Below are positions 53,533 through 63,286 of a stretch of DNA of 64,000 bases, in pieces. The first letter of the stretch is position 1, and each line of letters begins with the position of its first letter. The DNA comes from Gautieria morchelliformis (lineage: Eukaryota; Basidiomycota; Agaricomycetes; Gomphales; Gomphaceae), in the NCBI GenBank assembly GCA_015179125.1, contig WHVA01000096.1, positions 1-64,000 on the forward strand, written 5' to 3'. The translations under genes and the position numbers were made by a program. The notes beneath the pieces were generated by a model. That model saw nothing but the letters and a program-made list of their open reading frames with translations. It ran no database searches and was not told where the DNA came from.

Positions 53533-54541
53533 ATGCTGCACACTCGACGGACCATGTTGGTCCTCAGAAATTGTCCCTCTAGGATGCGCTCCCTTCCCAA
53601 TCTCAAACTGAAATTCATCCCCTATCTTTTTTCCCACATGGATGTCTCCCACTTCTTCCTCAGCCCTGACCCTGCAATGGGACATCTGTCCCAGGTCTCT
53701 GTTGACCATCTTGCCGGAAATGGCCCTGACATCAATGTCCTTCCATTTTCTGGCTTTGCGGAACTATTTCTCAGAATAGAAGGCAAGCGGATGAAGAAGA
53801 CCTCCCACACTTTCAAAGCATCAACCAAAATTTGCACCAAAACCTCTATAATGTTTGCCTGGCTGACGACCCCATTTTCAATGTATCCCTACCTTCTGAT
53901 GCAGGTGAGCTTCTGTTTCATCGAGGTATATAAAGTTGACCTAACCTTCTCTTGGGTCTAGCGAATTTTGTAGCATTACACCTTACTTACATCTCACCCT
54001 GCTCCGGCCTTACTGTCCATCACACCCCACCCCTGCTTTTCGCTCCAGAGGCTTGGCCGCTGAAATTGATCCCACGTTTTGTATTTTCAAAGCATCGCCT
54101 TGACTCAGGTTTTCTTCTTCTCACAAACACCTGGGATTTTTACGATGGCCTTCTCATGGCACCTCATGAATGTGCAGAGTGTCGCCATGAAGCTGCAAAT
54201 AACCTTTACTGGCAAGGACCACTAACTGGCTGGAATTGCTACCAGGGAATGGCCACTCCTCCCTTGGGCATTACGTGGGGAGATGGTGGGTGCAGGCAGT
54301 TTCACTGGAAGGAAAAGCCATCCGGGCCAAATTTATAGACCCTCAACGTGCAAGCCTTCTTTCCCATTATGATCTTCCTTCTCTTCCTCTTGGGGCCATG
54401 GATTACCCTGAGGGTGTACAACTGATGTGCGATGCGGCCTGTGTGGTCTGGTCATTCTCTAACTGGGGAACATCTTCTCTTCCACCATTATTTGACGCTT
54501 TCAGGCCACCATTGGAGGCTAGGTTGGGAATACTCAAGTAG
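53533..54541 (+). pseudogene. Unidentified broken ORF
   Basis: Three successive coding-like pieces: 53533-53908 (IKLKFIPYLFSHMD-like, ending MYPYLLMQ before a GT donor-like site), 53964-54338 (LLLTNTWDFYDGLLMAPHEC, ECRHEAANNLYWQGPLTGW) and, in another frame, 54295-54541 (IRAKFIDPQRASLLSHYDLP, PEGVQLMCDAACVVWSFSNW). A 55 bp intron with acceptor 'gggtctag' may join pieces 1 and 2; a frameshift near 54290 separates pieces 2 and 3. Composition looks protein-coding (Trp, Cys, Tyr used normally). I do not recognise the family. It lies between two transposon-derived repeats. Confidence 0.45.
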
Positions 54542-54563
54542 AATGCAGCCATCAATGGGTGAC

Positions 54564-55943
54564 CCTCCATTGATTTTAATGAGTTGGAGGTGCATCAATA
54601 GAAATCTAAAGTCAGGGTCAGATCACGCACTAACGCTTTCAATTACAAAAATCCATTGCTTCCGGTTCAGATCTGTCACCAACCAATACTGGTATGTCTG
54701 CTTGATAGCTTTGATCATCTTTTTCTGGACGCAGTTGCATCTCGTCGTCACTCCATTTCCCATGTCTGCACACATACTCACATCTGCATTCTGCTATTCT
54801 CAACTTGAGTTCTCATGTCTGCGAGAGCACTGGTATGTCTGCTTGATAGCTTTGCTCGCCTTTTTTTGGACACAGTTGCATCTTGTCATCACTCCATCTC
54901 CCATGTCTGCACACATACTCACATTTGCATTCTGCTATTATCACTTGAGTTCTCATTTCTGCGAGAGCACTGGCATTGGCGTAGTCAACGCTCAATTTCC
55001 ATTTCCGCAAATTTCTACAGCTTTGTTCTGCATACAGTGAGAGTTTTCCGTTTCTGTGGACATATTCATAACCTGATGTGATATTTTATTCTTCTATGCA
55101 CAGACATGCAAAGTGTGGCTGGCCCTTGTTTTTCTGCATGTTTTTCTGGCACAATTGTTGTGGTCTGTGAAGAATCAAGGAGCAAATTTGGAGGTGGATG
55201 ATGATGTGTGTGGGAGGTCTCTCTGGATTGCGAGTGGCCAGTATCTGCGTTAGGCCATGGCGGGTGGTGTGGGGGTCAGAGATCATCGATCAACCGCCAG
55301 AGCCAGCTGATCCTGCTGGACCTGCACAGCTTGACTATACACTCTGGCAGATATACAGGGCTGCACTCCCTGCCCTTGCACCCACACGCGGTGCTCCTCG
55401 CACAGCGGTGCATGCTCAAGGCAGAGCTCTCTCCACTCCCGCCCCTGAATCCACATGGCAAAGTGCCTGTATTCCCAATTGCACAGCCCGCTACTTCCCC
55501 ATTTCCCAGGACACAGTCCACCAGGCCATGTGTGGCCTTGTCAACGTATCTCCCAGAGCCAGGTGATGAGCACGACGGTATGAAGAACTTTGCAGGGGAG
55601 AGATTGGGAGTGCAGATGAAGATGAGGGTGCTGGGGACAATAGAGGTAGGGTGAGGGCGAGTGGTGGATCTGGTCGAGCTAGTGGTGGCATGAAGGATCA
55701 CTGGGGGCTATGAACGAGTAAAGACAGAATGAATGATGCTATCTTGAGTATCTGCAAGTCTTACATGAAAGCACTGCCACAAAGCTCACTGATGTGCATT
55801 AAGATGACGGATCTCCAGTGGGACCTAGGATGGGGACACAAGGAAGTGAGATGGTATGAGTGACTAGCTCAATCCCCAGAATATGCAAATGGCTGTAATT
55901 TTATAGTGGTGTTGGAGCACTATCAGCTCCTATCAGCTCCTGT
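54564..55943 (-). repeat. Dispersed repeat, right copy of an inverted pair
   Basis: Reverse complement of 46992-48066 with an additional interior duplication: two ~150 bp tandem units, both with 'tggtatgtctgcttgatagc' and 'ccatgtctgcacacatactc' (about 54690-54985). The outer end 'agctcctatcagctcctgt' mirrors the left copy. The 141-codon minus frame (55276-55701) parallels 47234-47848. Confidence 0.75.
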
Positions 55944-56627
55944 TGTAAAGGTGACAATCTTATGCCTTGGTCACAAGGGCACACAGAACTTGACCAATGT
56001 GTGGTATTCTGATGCTACTGTCATGACCTGACTATTTTCCTTACCCTACTGCCACTATGTTCCCCCTCGTCACTCCCTAGCACCTTCGCCAGAGTTCGCC
56101 GCACCCTTCGACCACTCACACTCTACATCCGCTCTGTTCGCTGTTCGCCCCATTCTCCGAAACCGCTATTCGCTGCTCGCACATTTTGCCAACAGGCACG
56201 CCATCAAATACGATCGATACCATTTACCCGGCGTGATGATTCATCACTAACCCCATCATCTTCTTAATCCAACCCCTTTGGGTTTTCGTATGGCCAAAAG
56301 CATGTTCGCGGGGCGTTCCTTCCATCGACCGTGTGGGATCAACCCAGTGGATGAAGACTCCGTGCAGGGTGACATGTATGCGGGTCCCAAGACATGGTTT
56401 TGTACATAAGTACCTTCGCCACCTTTACTCTCCGTCGTTTCATGTTCGCACTCCTCCCTCACTCTATTGTATGTTTATTCCATCTCCTTAGTATCATGAC
56501 TGCGCACCCCTATCCAACCCTGACTCGTCACGGCCTCTTTCCTATTCACTGATACCTTACGAGCATTCGATATAAGTAGGTTACATTCGCATGTACATTC
56601 CCCAGTTCAATTATCATACGTCGTCCA
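55944..56627. other. No gene supported; possible LTR U3/R sequence
   Basis: Contains TGTCATGACCTGACTATTTT at 56016, an LTR-like start, and pyrimidine-rich sequence with 'atataagtagg' near 56570. If the Gypsy LTR is long it could run from here to 57193. This could not be settled without the other LTR. Confidence 0.35.
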
Positions 56628-57057
56628 TCTTGTGCAAACTTGACCTCGCTGTGACCATCGTCTTGAGCCTCCCCTTGAAGATTTCTATCTTCGACCAGCA
56701 AAGGACTTAGGCATCGCTGGTGAGTTCTCATACTTCATCTTCGTTACCTTAGCCTTTGAACTACTTTCTGTGCTGTTGGCGAAGGGCTCTGAAGGAGCAC
56801 CTTCGCCAGCGAAGGGACCGTCGAAACTTAGACAGCCCTTCCGTGATATCTTGCACGTTACGTCGTCAAGTGCCACGAGCTATTTCGCTATGACTGTAGA
56901 TAGGGCGAGCCCCGTTCAGGCACCCCTCTTACTTCGTGAACATTCATCGGTTCACTTATTCGCTGAACAGCATACTTATTCGCACAAGTCATTCAGGCAT
57001 TCGCTGTGTTCACTGATACACGATATTAATGCCTAAAAACCAATCTTGACAGCTACG
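56628..57057 (+). repeat. ~430 bp direct repeat, copy 2
   Basis: Second copy of 52780-53212 (about 80-85 percent by eye), with the same 'ggctctgaaggagcaccttc' hairpin. It ends 'cttgacagct' just before the Gypsy 3' LTR. Confidence 0.85.
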
Positions 57058-57060
57058 TAG

Positions 57061-57193
57061 TGACAGTATAGGAGTAAGATGCAATGAGAACCGCTGGCCG
57101 GTTCCCATGCATAAACTATACAGTGGGTCCCTAAGGGGCCCACTGGGATTATGTAATAACTAGGCTACATGTATGATATCTAGGTTATTTACA
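57061..57193 (-). repeat. Candidate Gypsy 3' LTR (minimal interpretation)
   Basis: On the minus strand a polypurine tract (tatagagggggaggg, 57194-57208) is followed by TGTAAATAACCTAG.., the expected LTR start. The first compatible end is ..ACTGTCA at 57061, giving a short 133 bp LTR. A longer LTR reaching 56016 (..GGTCATGACA) is the alternative. The 5' LTR is beyond the window. Confidence 0.4.
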
Positions 57194-57227
57194 CCCTCCC
57201 CCTCTATAGACAACTATAGGGGACCAA

Positions 57228-59245
57228 CTATGACTCATAGAGGTCATCCATGATGGCATCCTCCAGAGTTGCTGATACGATGACATCGTCGTCATATGGG
57301 GCCGGTGGAGCACGTGACTCCTCCGGGGGCACCTCCGCGTCAACGGTGGTGATTGGGTGAGGCTGTTCGGCCTCACCACTAGCAGTGGTTTCCGCTTGGG
57401 TGATGAGGCCAGCATCCTCGCGGAGCATGGCCTCAACAGCCGGGTCCTCAGTCTGAGGAGGGGGCCGGAAGCATGCCAGCTCCTGGTCAAGCTGAGTGTG
57501 AGTGAGGGGCCGCGGTACCGTGGCCCTCACGTGGCTGGTCTCGAGGACCTTTTGTTGGCCCTCGTGGGTGGCAGCACTGAATGCCGCGCCGGTGATGCTG
57601 GGTTGAACATAATGTTCAATGCGTGCCACTCGCTCGCGAGTGACCCCCGCGTAGTGGGCCAGCCATCTTGTGATCTCGGCGAGCGGGATGTCTCTGGGCC
57701 AGCTCGGCCCCCCACGGGGAATGGGCCCGTGATGGAGAGCCACAGGCTGGCGCTCTGAGGCGTCAGGACTTCCCTGGCATCGACGAGGCTTGACCATTGG
57801 TCTGTCGAGCCGAATAGGTCGAGTAGCCTCGCCCTGAGAGGTGATGCGACCCCTTTGACCCGTGGCACAAGGGCTTTCAACCACATCCAGACGTCCATGT
57901 TGTCTAGGTTGAAGGTGCCATCCGCGTTGTCATGGATGGCTGACGGGATTCCTTCAGGGTTGTGTATCCAACCCTTTAGGATGGCCGCGATGTCGTGTGG
58001 GGTACCGCCCGCTATCACGAGACAATCCCTTTTGGGATTGCGAGCGCGTTGTTCGTGCTCAATGCGTTTGAATATGCCGATCATCTCGCGTGTATGCGCG
58101 AGTTGTGGTGTTTCTTTTGCCCGTGCTAGGAGTTCGACGAAGTGTGGGTCGTCGAGCGGGAAGACGTTGTACCGTTGAGTACGACGCTGTTGGGCCTTCC
58201 CTACTGGTCATGGTAGGAGGCCCGTCTCGGAGATTGGTGGATCTCCGAGTGGGATGATCATCCCCTCCTCCGGGTAGGGAGGTTGAACTGTCCCCGCCGG
58301 TGGAGGCAGGGCCACGCCAGGCCCGATGTACTGGGCCTTGACCTGTGTTATCCGCCGTTGAAGGGCGGGGTTGTTGATCGTGTGCAACGGTGACGCCGCC
58401 AGGTATGCGCTGATTGTGCTCTCCTTCGCAATGGCTAGCCCATTGATGGTGTTGGGGGTGCCGCGCAATTTCTTGCACTTTTTCTTCGGCTGCTCTGCCA
58501 GCCGCTATGCCCTCCCCAGGTTGTACGTCTTCCAGATGGATGAGTCGGATTCCCATCTGTCCAGGATGCCGTACGTGGCGTCGGAAGGCACGCTCTGCCC
58601 TTCCGTCGTTGTCGTTGTCGGGGTTGGCGCCGACAATCGGGATGCTAGCCCTGATGTTGCATGTGCTGGCAAGGGCGCCGTCGCGTGAGGTGATGATGGC
58701 CCGGCCACTGGGTCCGTGACCGGGTCATGTCGTGGCCTTTTTGAGGCAGCATGGACTAGGGTAACCTGGAGCTGGGCTGCACTCAGCTGCTGCTCCAGCT
58801 CCTTGATTTTGGCACGCTCGGCTTCGAGCGCGTCGTCGTGGTCTTTGACCGTGCGTTCCAACTCCTTGACCTCTTTTCTGAGGTCATGGATGTCTCGGAG
58901 GAGCTCCTCTCGCCTGTCACGCGCGATGCCTCTCGGGAGCCATCCCCAGGCCACATCAACGGTGTCGCCGATGTCTTTGTCCCACAATTTGACCTTGCGT
59001 GTGCCTGTCGTGGCCCTTAGGTGTGCGGCGTAGTCGGCGCACGTTGCGCAATTGTCTGGGTGGACGATTGCGAGGGCATCCTCCCATCCCATGATCATCC
59101 AGTGCTCCTGGTCGACTGGAGCCTGTAGGATATCTGTGGCCCCCTGTCTTGGGGCCGTTGTTTGCGTTGTGGTTGTTGACGGATCAACGTCCATCCCATC
59201 TTTGGGGGGCATCATCTTCGTGGGGATGATGGTGGTAGCTTCCAA
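57228..59245 (-). pseudogene. Extra ORF downstream of pol (ORF3), coiled coil, frameshifted
   Basis: Reads MEATTIIPTKMMPPKDGMDV from 59245. HWMIMGWEDALAIVHPDN comes next, then a coiled coil (ELLRDIHDLRKEVKELERTV, about residues 110-165) and a Ser/Pro/Thr-rich part. After frameshifts near 58505, 58200 and 57850 it runs through MDVWMWLKALVPRVKG, EITRWLAHYAGVTRERVARI and an acidic tail ending DAIMDDLYES at 57228. Restoring the frames on paper would give about 650 residues. I do not know the family. It occupies the envelope position of retroviruses but has no signal peptide or membrane segment, so an envelope role is unlikely. Confidence 0.6.
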
Positions 59246-59333
59246 GAAGTGATGCGCCCTCGGAAAGATCCAAGGTGAAAATTTAACCGTTCCGTGGCTG
59301 GCGCGTCATGTGGTCTGCACATGACAGACGCGT

Positions 59334-59885
59334 CTAGCGGCGTCTGGGGAGGTGGCGTGGCTTGTTCACCCCCCGAAGCTCTAGATAGTTATCTAGGGCT
59401 TCAAGGTCCTTGCAGGATGACATGGGTTCCCATGTCATGTCACCGAGGGTCCAGCGGACCTGGAACTCCAGGTCCGTCGAGTTTATCCATCGATGTGAGA
59501 TAATCTTGTCGACGAGCCACTCCTTGTCGTCATTCGCTCCAAAGTCATAAAATGACTTTGCCTCATGACGAGGGAATAATTCGTTGTTGTTAGCCTCAAA
59601 TCGTCGTACGAGGCTTGAATGGAAGACTGGTGAAATACAACGGCTTTTCAGCTCGTCGGGAAGATCAAGGGTCACCATTGAGGCGTCATTGTGGGCCTCG
59701 ACGACACGGTATGGTCCAATGTACCGTGGGACTAGTTTTCTGGCTCTTCCTTTCGGGAGAGTCAGGTTCTGTGTCGAGAGGTAGACGCGGTCGTTGGCTG
59801 CATACTTCTCGCTCGCCATACGTTTCTTGTTTGCGTGAAACATTTGCATCACTTGATGTTCTATGATTGCATCGTGTGCCGCCAT
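59334..59885 (-). CDS. Gypsy Pol C-terminus with chromodomain
   Basis: Continues Pol after a one-base loss in a G run near 59927. Contains the integrase C-terminal GPY-like module (LVPRYIGPYRVVEAHNDASM, LPDELKSRCISPVFHSSLVR) and a chromodomain (WLVDKIISHRW, EFQVRWTLGDMTWEPMSS). Chromodomains guide chromovirus integration to heterochromatin marks. The frame is open to its stop at 59334. Confidence 0.85.
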   Translation of the reverse strand: MAAHDAIIEHQVMQMFHANKKRMASEKYAANDRVYLSTQNLTLPKGRARKLVPRYIGPYRVVEAHNDASMVTLDLPDELKSRCISPVFHSSLVRRFEANNNELFPRHEAKSFYDFGANDDKEWLVDKIISHRWINSTDLEFQVRWTLGDMTWEPMSSCKDLEALDNYLELRGVNKPRHLPRRR

Positions 59886-59917
59886 CAGGTTCCACGTTGC
59901 CTGATGTGCGAACCAGG

Positions 59918-62620
59918 CTACCCCTTGAACGGGGTATCCACGGCTATGGGGAGGTTTATCTGTGGCATATAGCCGTGGTTCAGCTCGAAGGGCACGAACC
60001 CTGTGGTCGTGCTGACTTTTCTGTTGAGGGCGACCTCAACCATTGGGAATTTAAATGCCCAATCCTTCTGGTCGTCTCTGACGATCGCGCGCAATATCTG
60101 ACCGATCGAGCGGTTTGCCCGCTTGGTGGCTCCATCCGTTTGGGGATGGAAGGCAGTTGACATGAGGAGCTTAGTCCCCATGAGTCGCTGTAGTTCACGC
60201 CAGAAGATCGACGTGAACTTCGAGTCTCTATCCGAGACAATGGAGTTGGGAACTCCGTGGAGTCGAACAATCTCCTTCAGAAACAGCCAGGCTACTCCCT
60301 TGGCTGGCACGCTCGTCGTTGTTGGTACGAAGTGTACGAGCGACGTTAGTCGGTCGATGACTACCATCAGGTAGTCACAGTCATTGGACTTGGGCAGAGG
60401 CCCCATGAAGTCGATGCCAATCGACTGCCACAGCCTATCCGGAATGGGTAGGCTGTGTAGTAGGCCTTTGGGCCGTTGTGGCCTGGTCTTCGTCATCTGG
60501 CACTTCGCGCATGATGTGCAGAACGACTCTATGTCTGGGCTCATGCCCGGCCACCAATATGATCTTCGAACATAGTTCGAAGTCTTCAGATGGCTGTAGT
60601 GACCGACTATCTGATGTGCCCGATCGATGATGATTTCGATCAGCCTCCTTCCCCCTTGAAGAACAGAGCGGGGGATGGCAATGACGTCTCTTTTGAGCTG
60701 GTTTTTTGTCCAGATCAGTCCGTCCTGGATCCCAAATCTCGGGTGTGCGTCCGGGTGCGCCATGATCTCTGCGAACATGGCATCCTTATGGTACATGTCT
60801 CGTAGGACCATGGACAGGTCTATGCCCTGCTCGACGATCCGGCGCAGGGGCGCACCGTCATTTCCTGCGGCGATGACTCTGACGTCATCGTCGTCGCTGT
60901 CGTGTGATGCGGTGGCGCTCGCGGGCTTTTGTGAGCGCTTGTTTAGTGCGGCGGACTCTGTTATTCTCGCCTCTGTCTTCTCAGCGAGATGTTTAGACCG
61001 TCTCATCGCCGCTGCTCGCAGCTTGATATACCGGTCAGTGGGTAATAACTCACCGTCCGGGTCTAAATGCGCGTCTGCGTTCATGAAGACATGATCCGGG
61101 TGATTGTCATCACTCGTGTCGCTCTCGTAGTAGGGCAACAGGCAGTCTGCTACCTTATTCTCTACACCGTCAACATGTACGGTGTTGAAGTTGGACTGGG
61201 AGAGAAACTCCCACCATCTGACCTGGCGATCAGATAGGCCCTTCTGGGTCTTGAAGTACTCGAGCCATTTGTGGTCTGTGACAAGGGTGAACCTTCGTCC
61301 CAGCAGTTTGTCCTCCCATTTCATGAGAGCCTCGAGCACCGTGACTGTCTCGTGCTCGTGAGTCCAGTAGTGTTGCTGAGCAACGCTGAACTTCTTGGAC
61401 AAGAAGCCGGCCGGCTGACAGGTTTTCCAGTTGGGACCTTGGCCATAGACCACACCGACGCCGGCTTTTGACCCATCAGTGATCACCCAGATCGGCTCTG
61501 GGCACTGTGCGTCTACTGGACGCAGGATCGGGGCCTTACAGGCCAACGCCTTAATGCTTTGCCAGCATTTGTCTAGTAGTGGAGTCCATTCGAATGGATG
61601 GTTATTACGCGCACAGCCCGATAGTGGGGTGGTATATGTGCTAACATCTGGCATGTAATGTGCCAGATACTGTACCAGCCCGAGGAAACGCTGGACGTCG
61701 TTAAATGTCCGCGGCCTACGCCACTCACAGATGCGTTGCATCTTATCCTCGTCGGCATGTACCCCTCGGCCATCAATGATGTGGCTGAGACACTCCATTC
61801 GGATGGAATAGAGGTCCACTTTTTTCTTGCTCAGAAAAAGGTAATTCTTCCTCAGTCTGTCGAAGACGATGTAGAGGTGCTCTTTATGCTCTTGAATTGA
61901 GAGCGAGGATATGAAGATGTCGTCCATGTATACATGGACAAAGTGACCTATGCAGTCGCGTAAAATGGCTGTCATCAGCCGTTGGAATGTTGATGGGGCG
62001 TTACAGTCTCCCATCTGTATCACCTGGCTCCTAAAGGTGCCAAGGATCGTGGCAAAGGCAGTCTTTGCTACGTGATCCGGATGGATCCGGATCTGCTCGT
62101 ATGCTTCCGACATATTGAGTTTTGTTCGATACCGACAGCGAGCCATGTCGCTGCGGATGATATCCTGATCCGGGAAGGGTGTGACGTCCTTCACCGTGTT
62201 CTCGTTCTGCTGACGCAGATCGAAGACGGTTCGTAATGTACCGTTCTTCTTCGGCACACACAGCATGGGCATGGCCTGCTGCGCAACTGCCGGAATCCAC
62301 CACTTTGCAGTGGTGTATCATTATATCTTAGCTGACAGTTCCTCTTGGAAGTGTTCGGGGCATTTTGGTAGTCGATACTGCATATATTTGTTGGGATCGA
62401 TGAAATTGATCTCATGGTTGATCTCCCGTTGTGGCGGGAGTTCTAATGGAATTCCACTGACCAGGTCAGTGATTCGTTCCATCCATTCCTCACGGAGGTG
62501 AGGAAGGTCATCATCCATTAGGATGATGGTGGTGGTTGGCTTAGAAGCCATTAGGCACTGTGTGTGTCTATTAGGTTCCACGGCGCGTGGAACCGCTTTC
62601 CTCTTCCCCATCGCTTTCAC
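59918..62620 (-). pseudogene. Gypsy Pol: RT, RNase H, integrase (inactive)
   Basis: 62620-62321 is the protease-RT linker; two consecutive in-frame stops (TAA TGA near 62318) precede RT, which is then open from 62272 to 59918. RT has FVHVYMDDIFISS, but motif A reads KLNMSEAY where LD is expected (Asp to Asn). RNase H: WVITDGSKAGVGVVYG, EHETVTVLEAL, LVTDHKWLEYF. Integrase: HQIVGHYSHLKT...CTSCAKCQ zinc finger, IGIDFMGPL, IVSDRDSKFTS, and QTDGATKRANR where the catalytic Glu is Lys. The open frame ends at a frameshift before the chromodomain. Both lost acids fit single G-to-A changes. Confidence 0.9.
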
Positions 62621-62698
62621 CGTTAGGTGAGAGCGCCTCTCCCTACGGTTGTAGGGTGAGTTTGAGGATGAGTCATCCTGTGACTCATCCTCCTGGCT

Positions 62699-63286
62699 TC
62701 AATGAGCCAGGTTAGGCTTCGGTGCCTGGGTGATCCTGCTCACCCGTGGCCCCTTATCCTCGTTTGTCGATCCATCATCGTCGAATGAAACCTTGCCCAT
62801 GGGGATCACTTTGTTCCCCTTGCGGATCGTCCCTGGGCTCGAGAAGTCCAGGGTTATGCCAAATCTCCTTAGGAACGGCGTCTCTAAGATCGCGTCGTAA
62901 TATTTGACATTTGCCATGTCGAAATATTCGTCGTATGTTTCACGACCAAATTTGATGGTCGTGTTCGTTCCATAGTTAATCATGGAACGGCTGCCTATGC
63001 AGGCTAGCTGCAGCGTGATTGGCTGCTCCAGGGAGAATGTTTTCATCCCTGTAGCTCGCGTGAACTCAGGGGATAGCAATACCCCTTCGCTGCCGCTATC
63101 TAGCAGGCAGTGGGCTTTTATGCCATTTATTTCCCAGTACCGACAGGGTACGGTTCTCACTGCGTGGGCGCTTTGGCCGCGTCCTGTGTTTGCTTCAGTG
63201 GTGATACACCAGTTCAGCTGCCTTGTCTGGAGTGACCGACGTGCGTGCCGCCATGACCTTCGTGGCGGGTTCGTCCTCCAGCGCAA
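62699..63286 (-). CDS. Gypsy aspartic protease region
   Basis: 195-codon frame with CLLDSGSEGVLLSPEFTRAT (retropepsin DSG in place of DTG) and NVKYYDAILETPFLRRFGIT, the ILGxxFL-like C-terminal motif. It overlaps the Gag frame by 92 bases in a different phase, so it would need a frameshift from Gag; whether this is programmed or a lesion is not known. It ends in a stop at 62699. Confidence 0.85.
   Translation of the reverse strand: MRWRTNPPRRSWRHARRSLQTRQLNWCITTEANTGRGQSAHAVRTVPCRYWEINGIKAHCLLDSGSEGVLLSPEFTRATGMKTFSLEQPITLQLACIGSRSMINYGTNTTIKFGRETYDEYFDMANVKYYDAILETPFLRRFGITLDFSSPGTIRKGNKVIPMGKVSFDDDGSTNEDKGPRVSRITQAPKPNLAH

Noticed and set aside
57228-59245. ORF3 as a retroviral-type envelope gene
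   Set aside because: No signal peptide, transmembrane helix, cysteine pattern or fusion peptide is visible; only its position resembles env.
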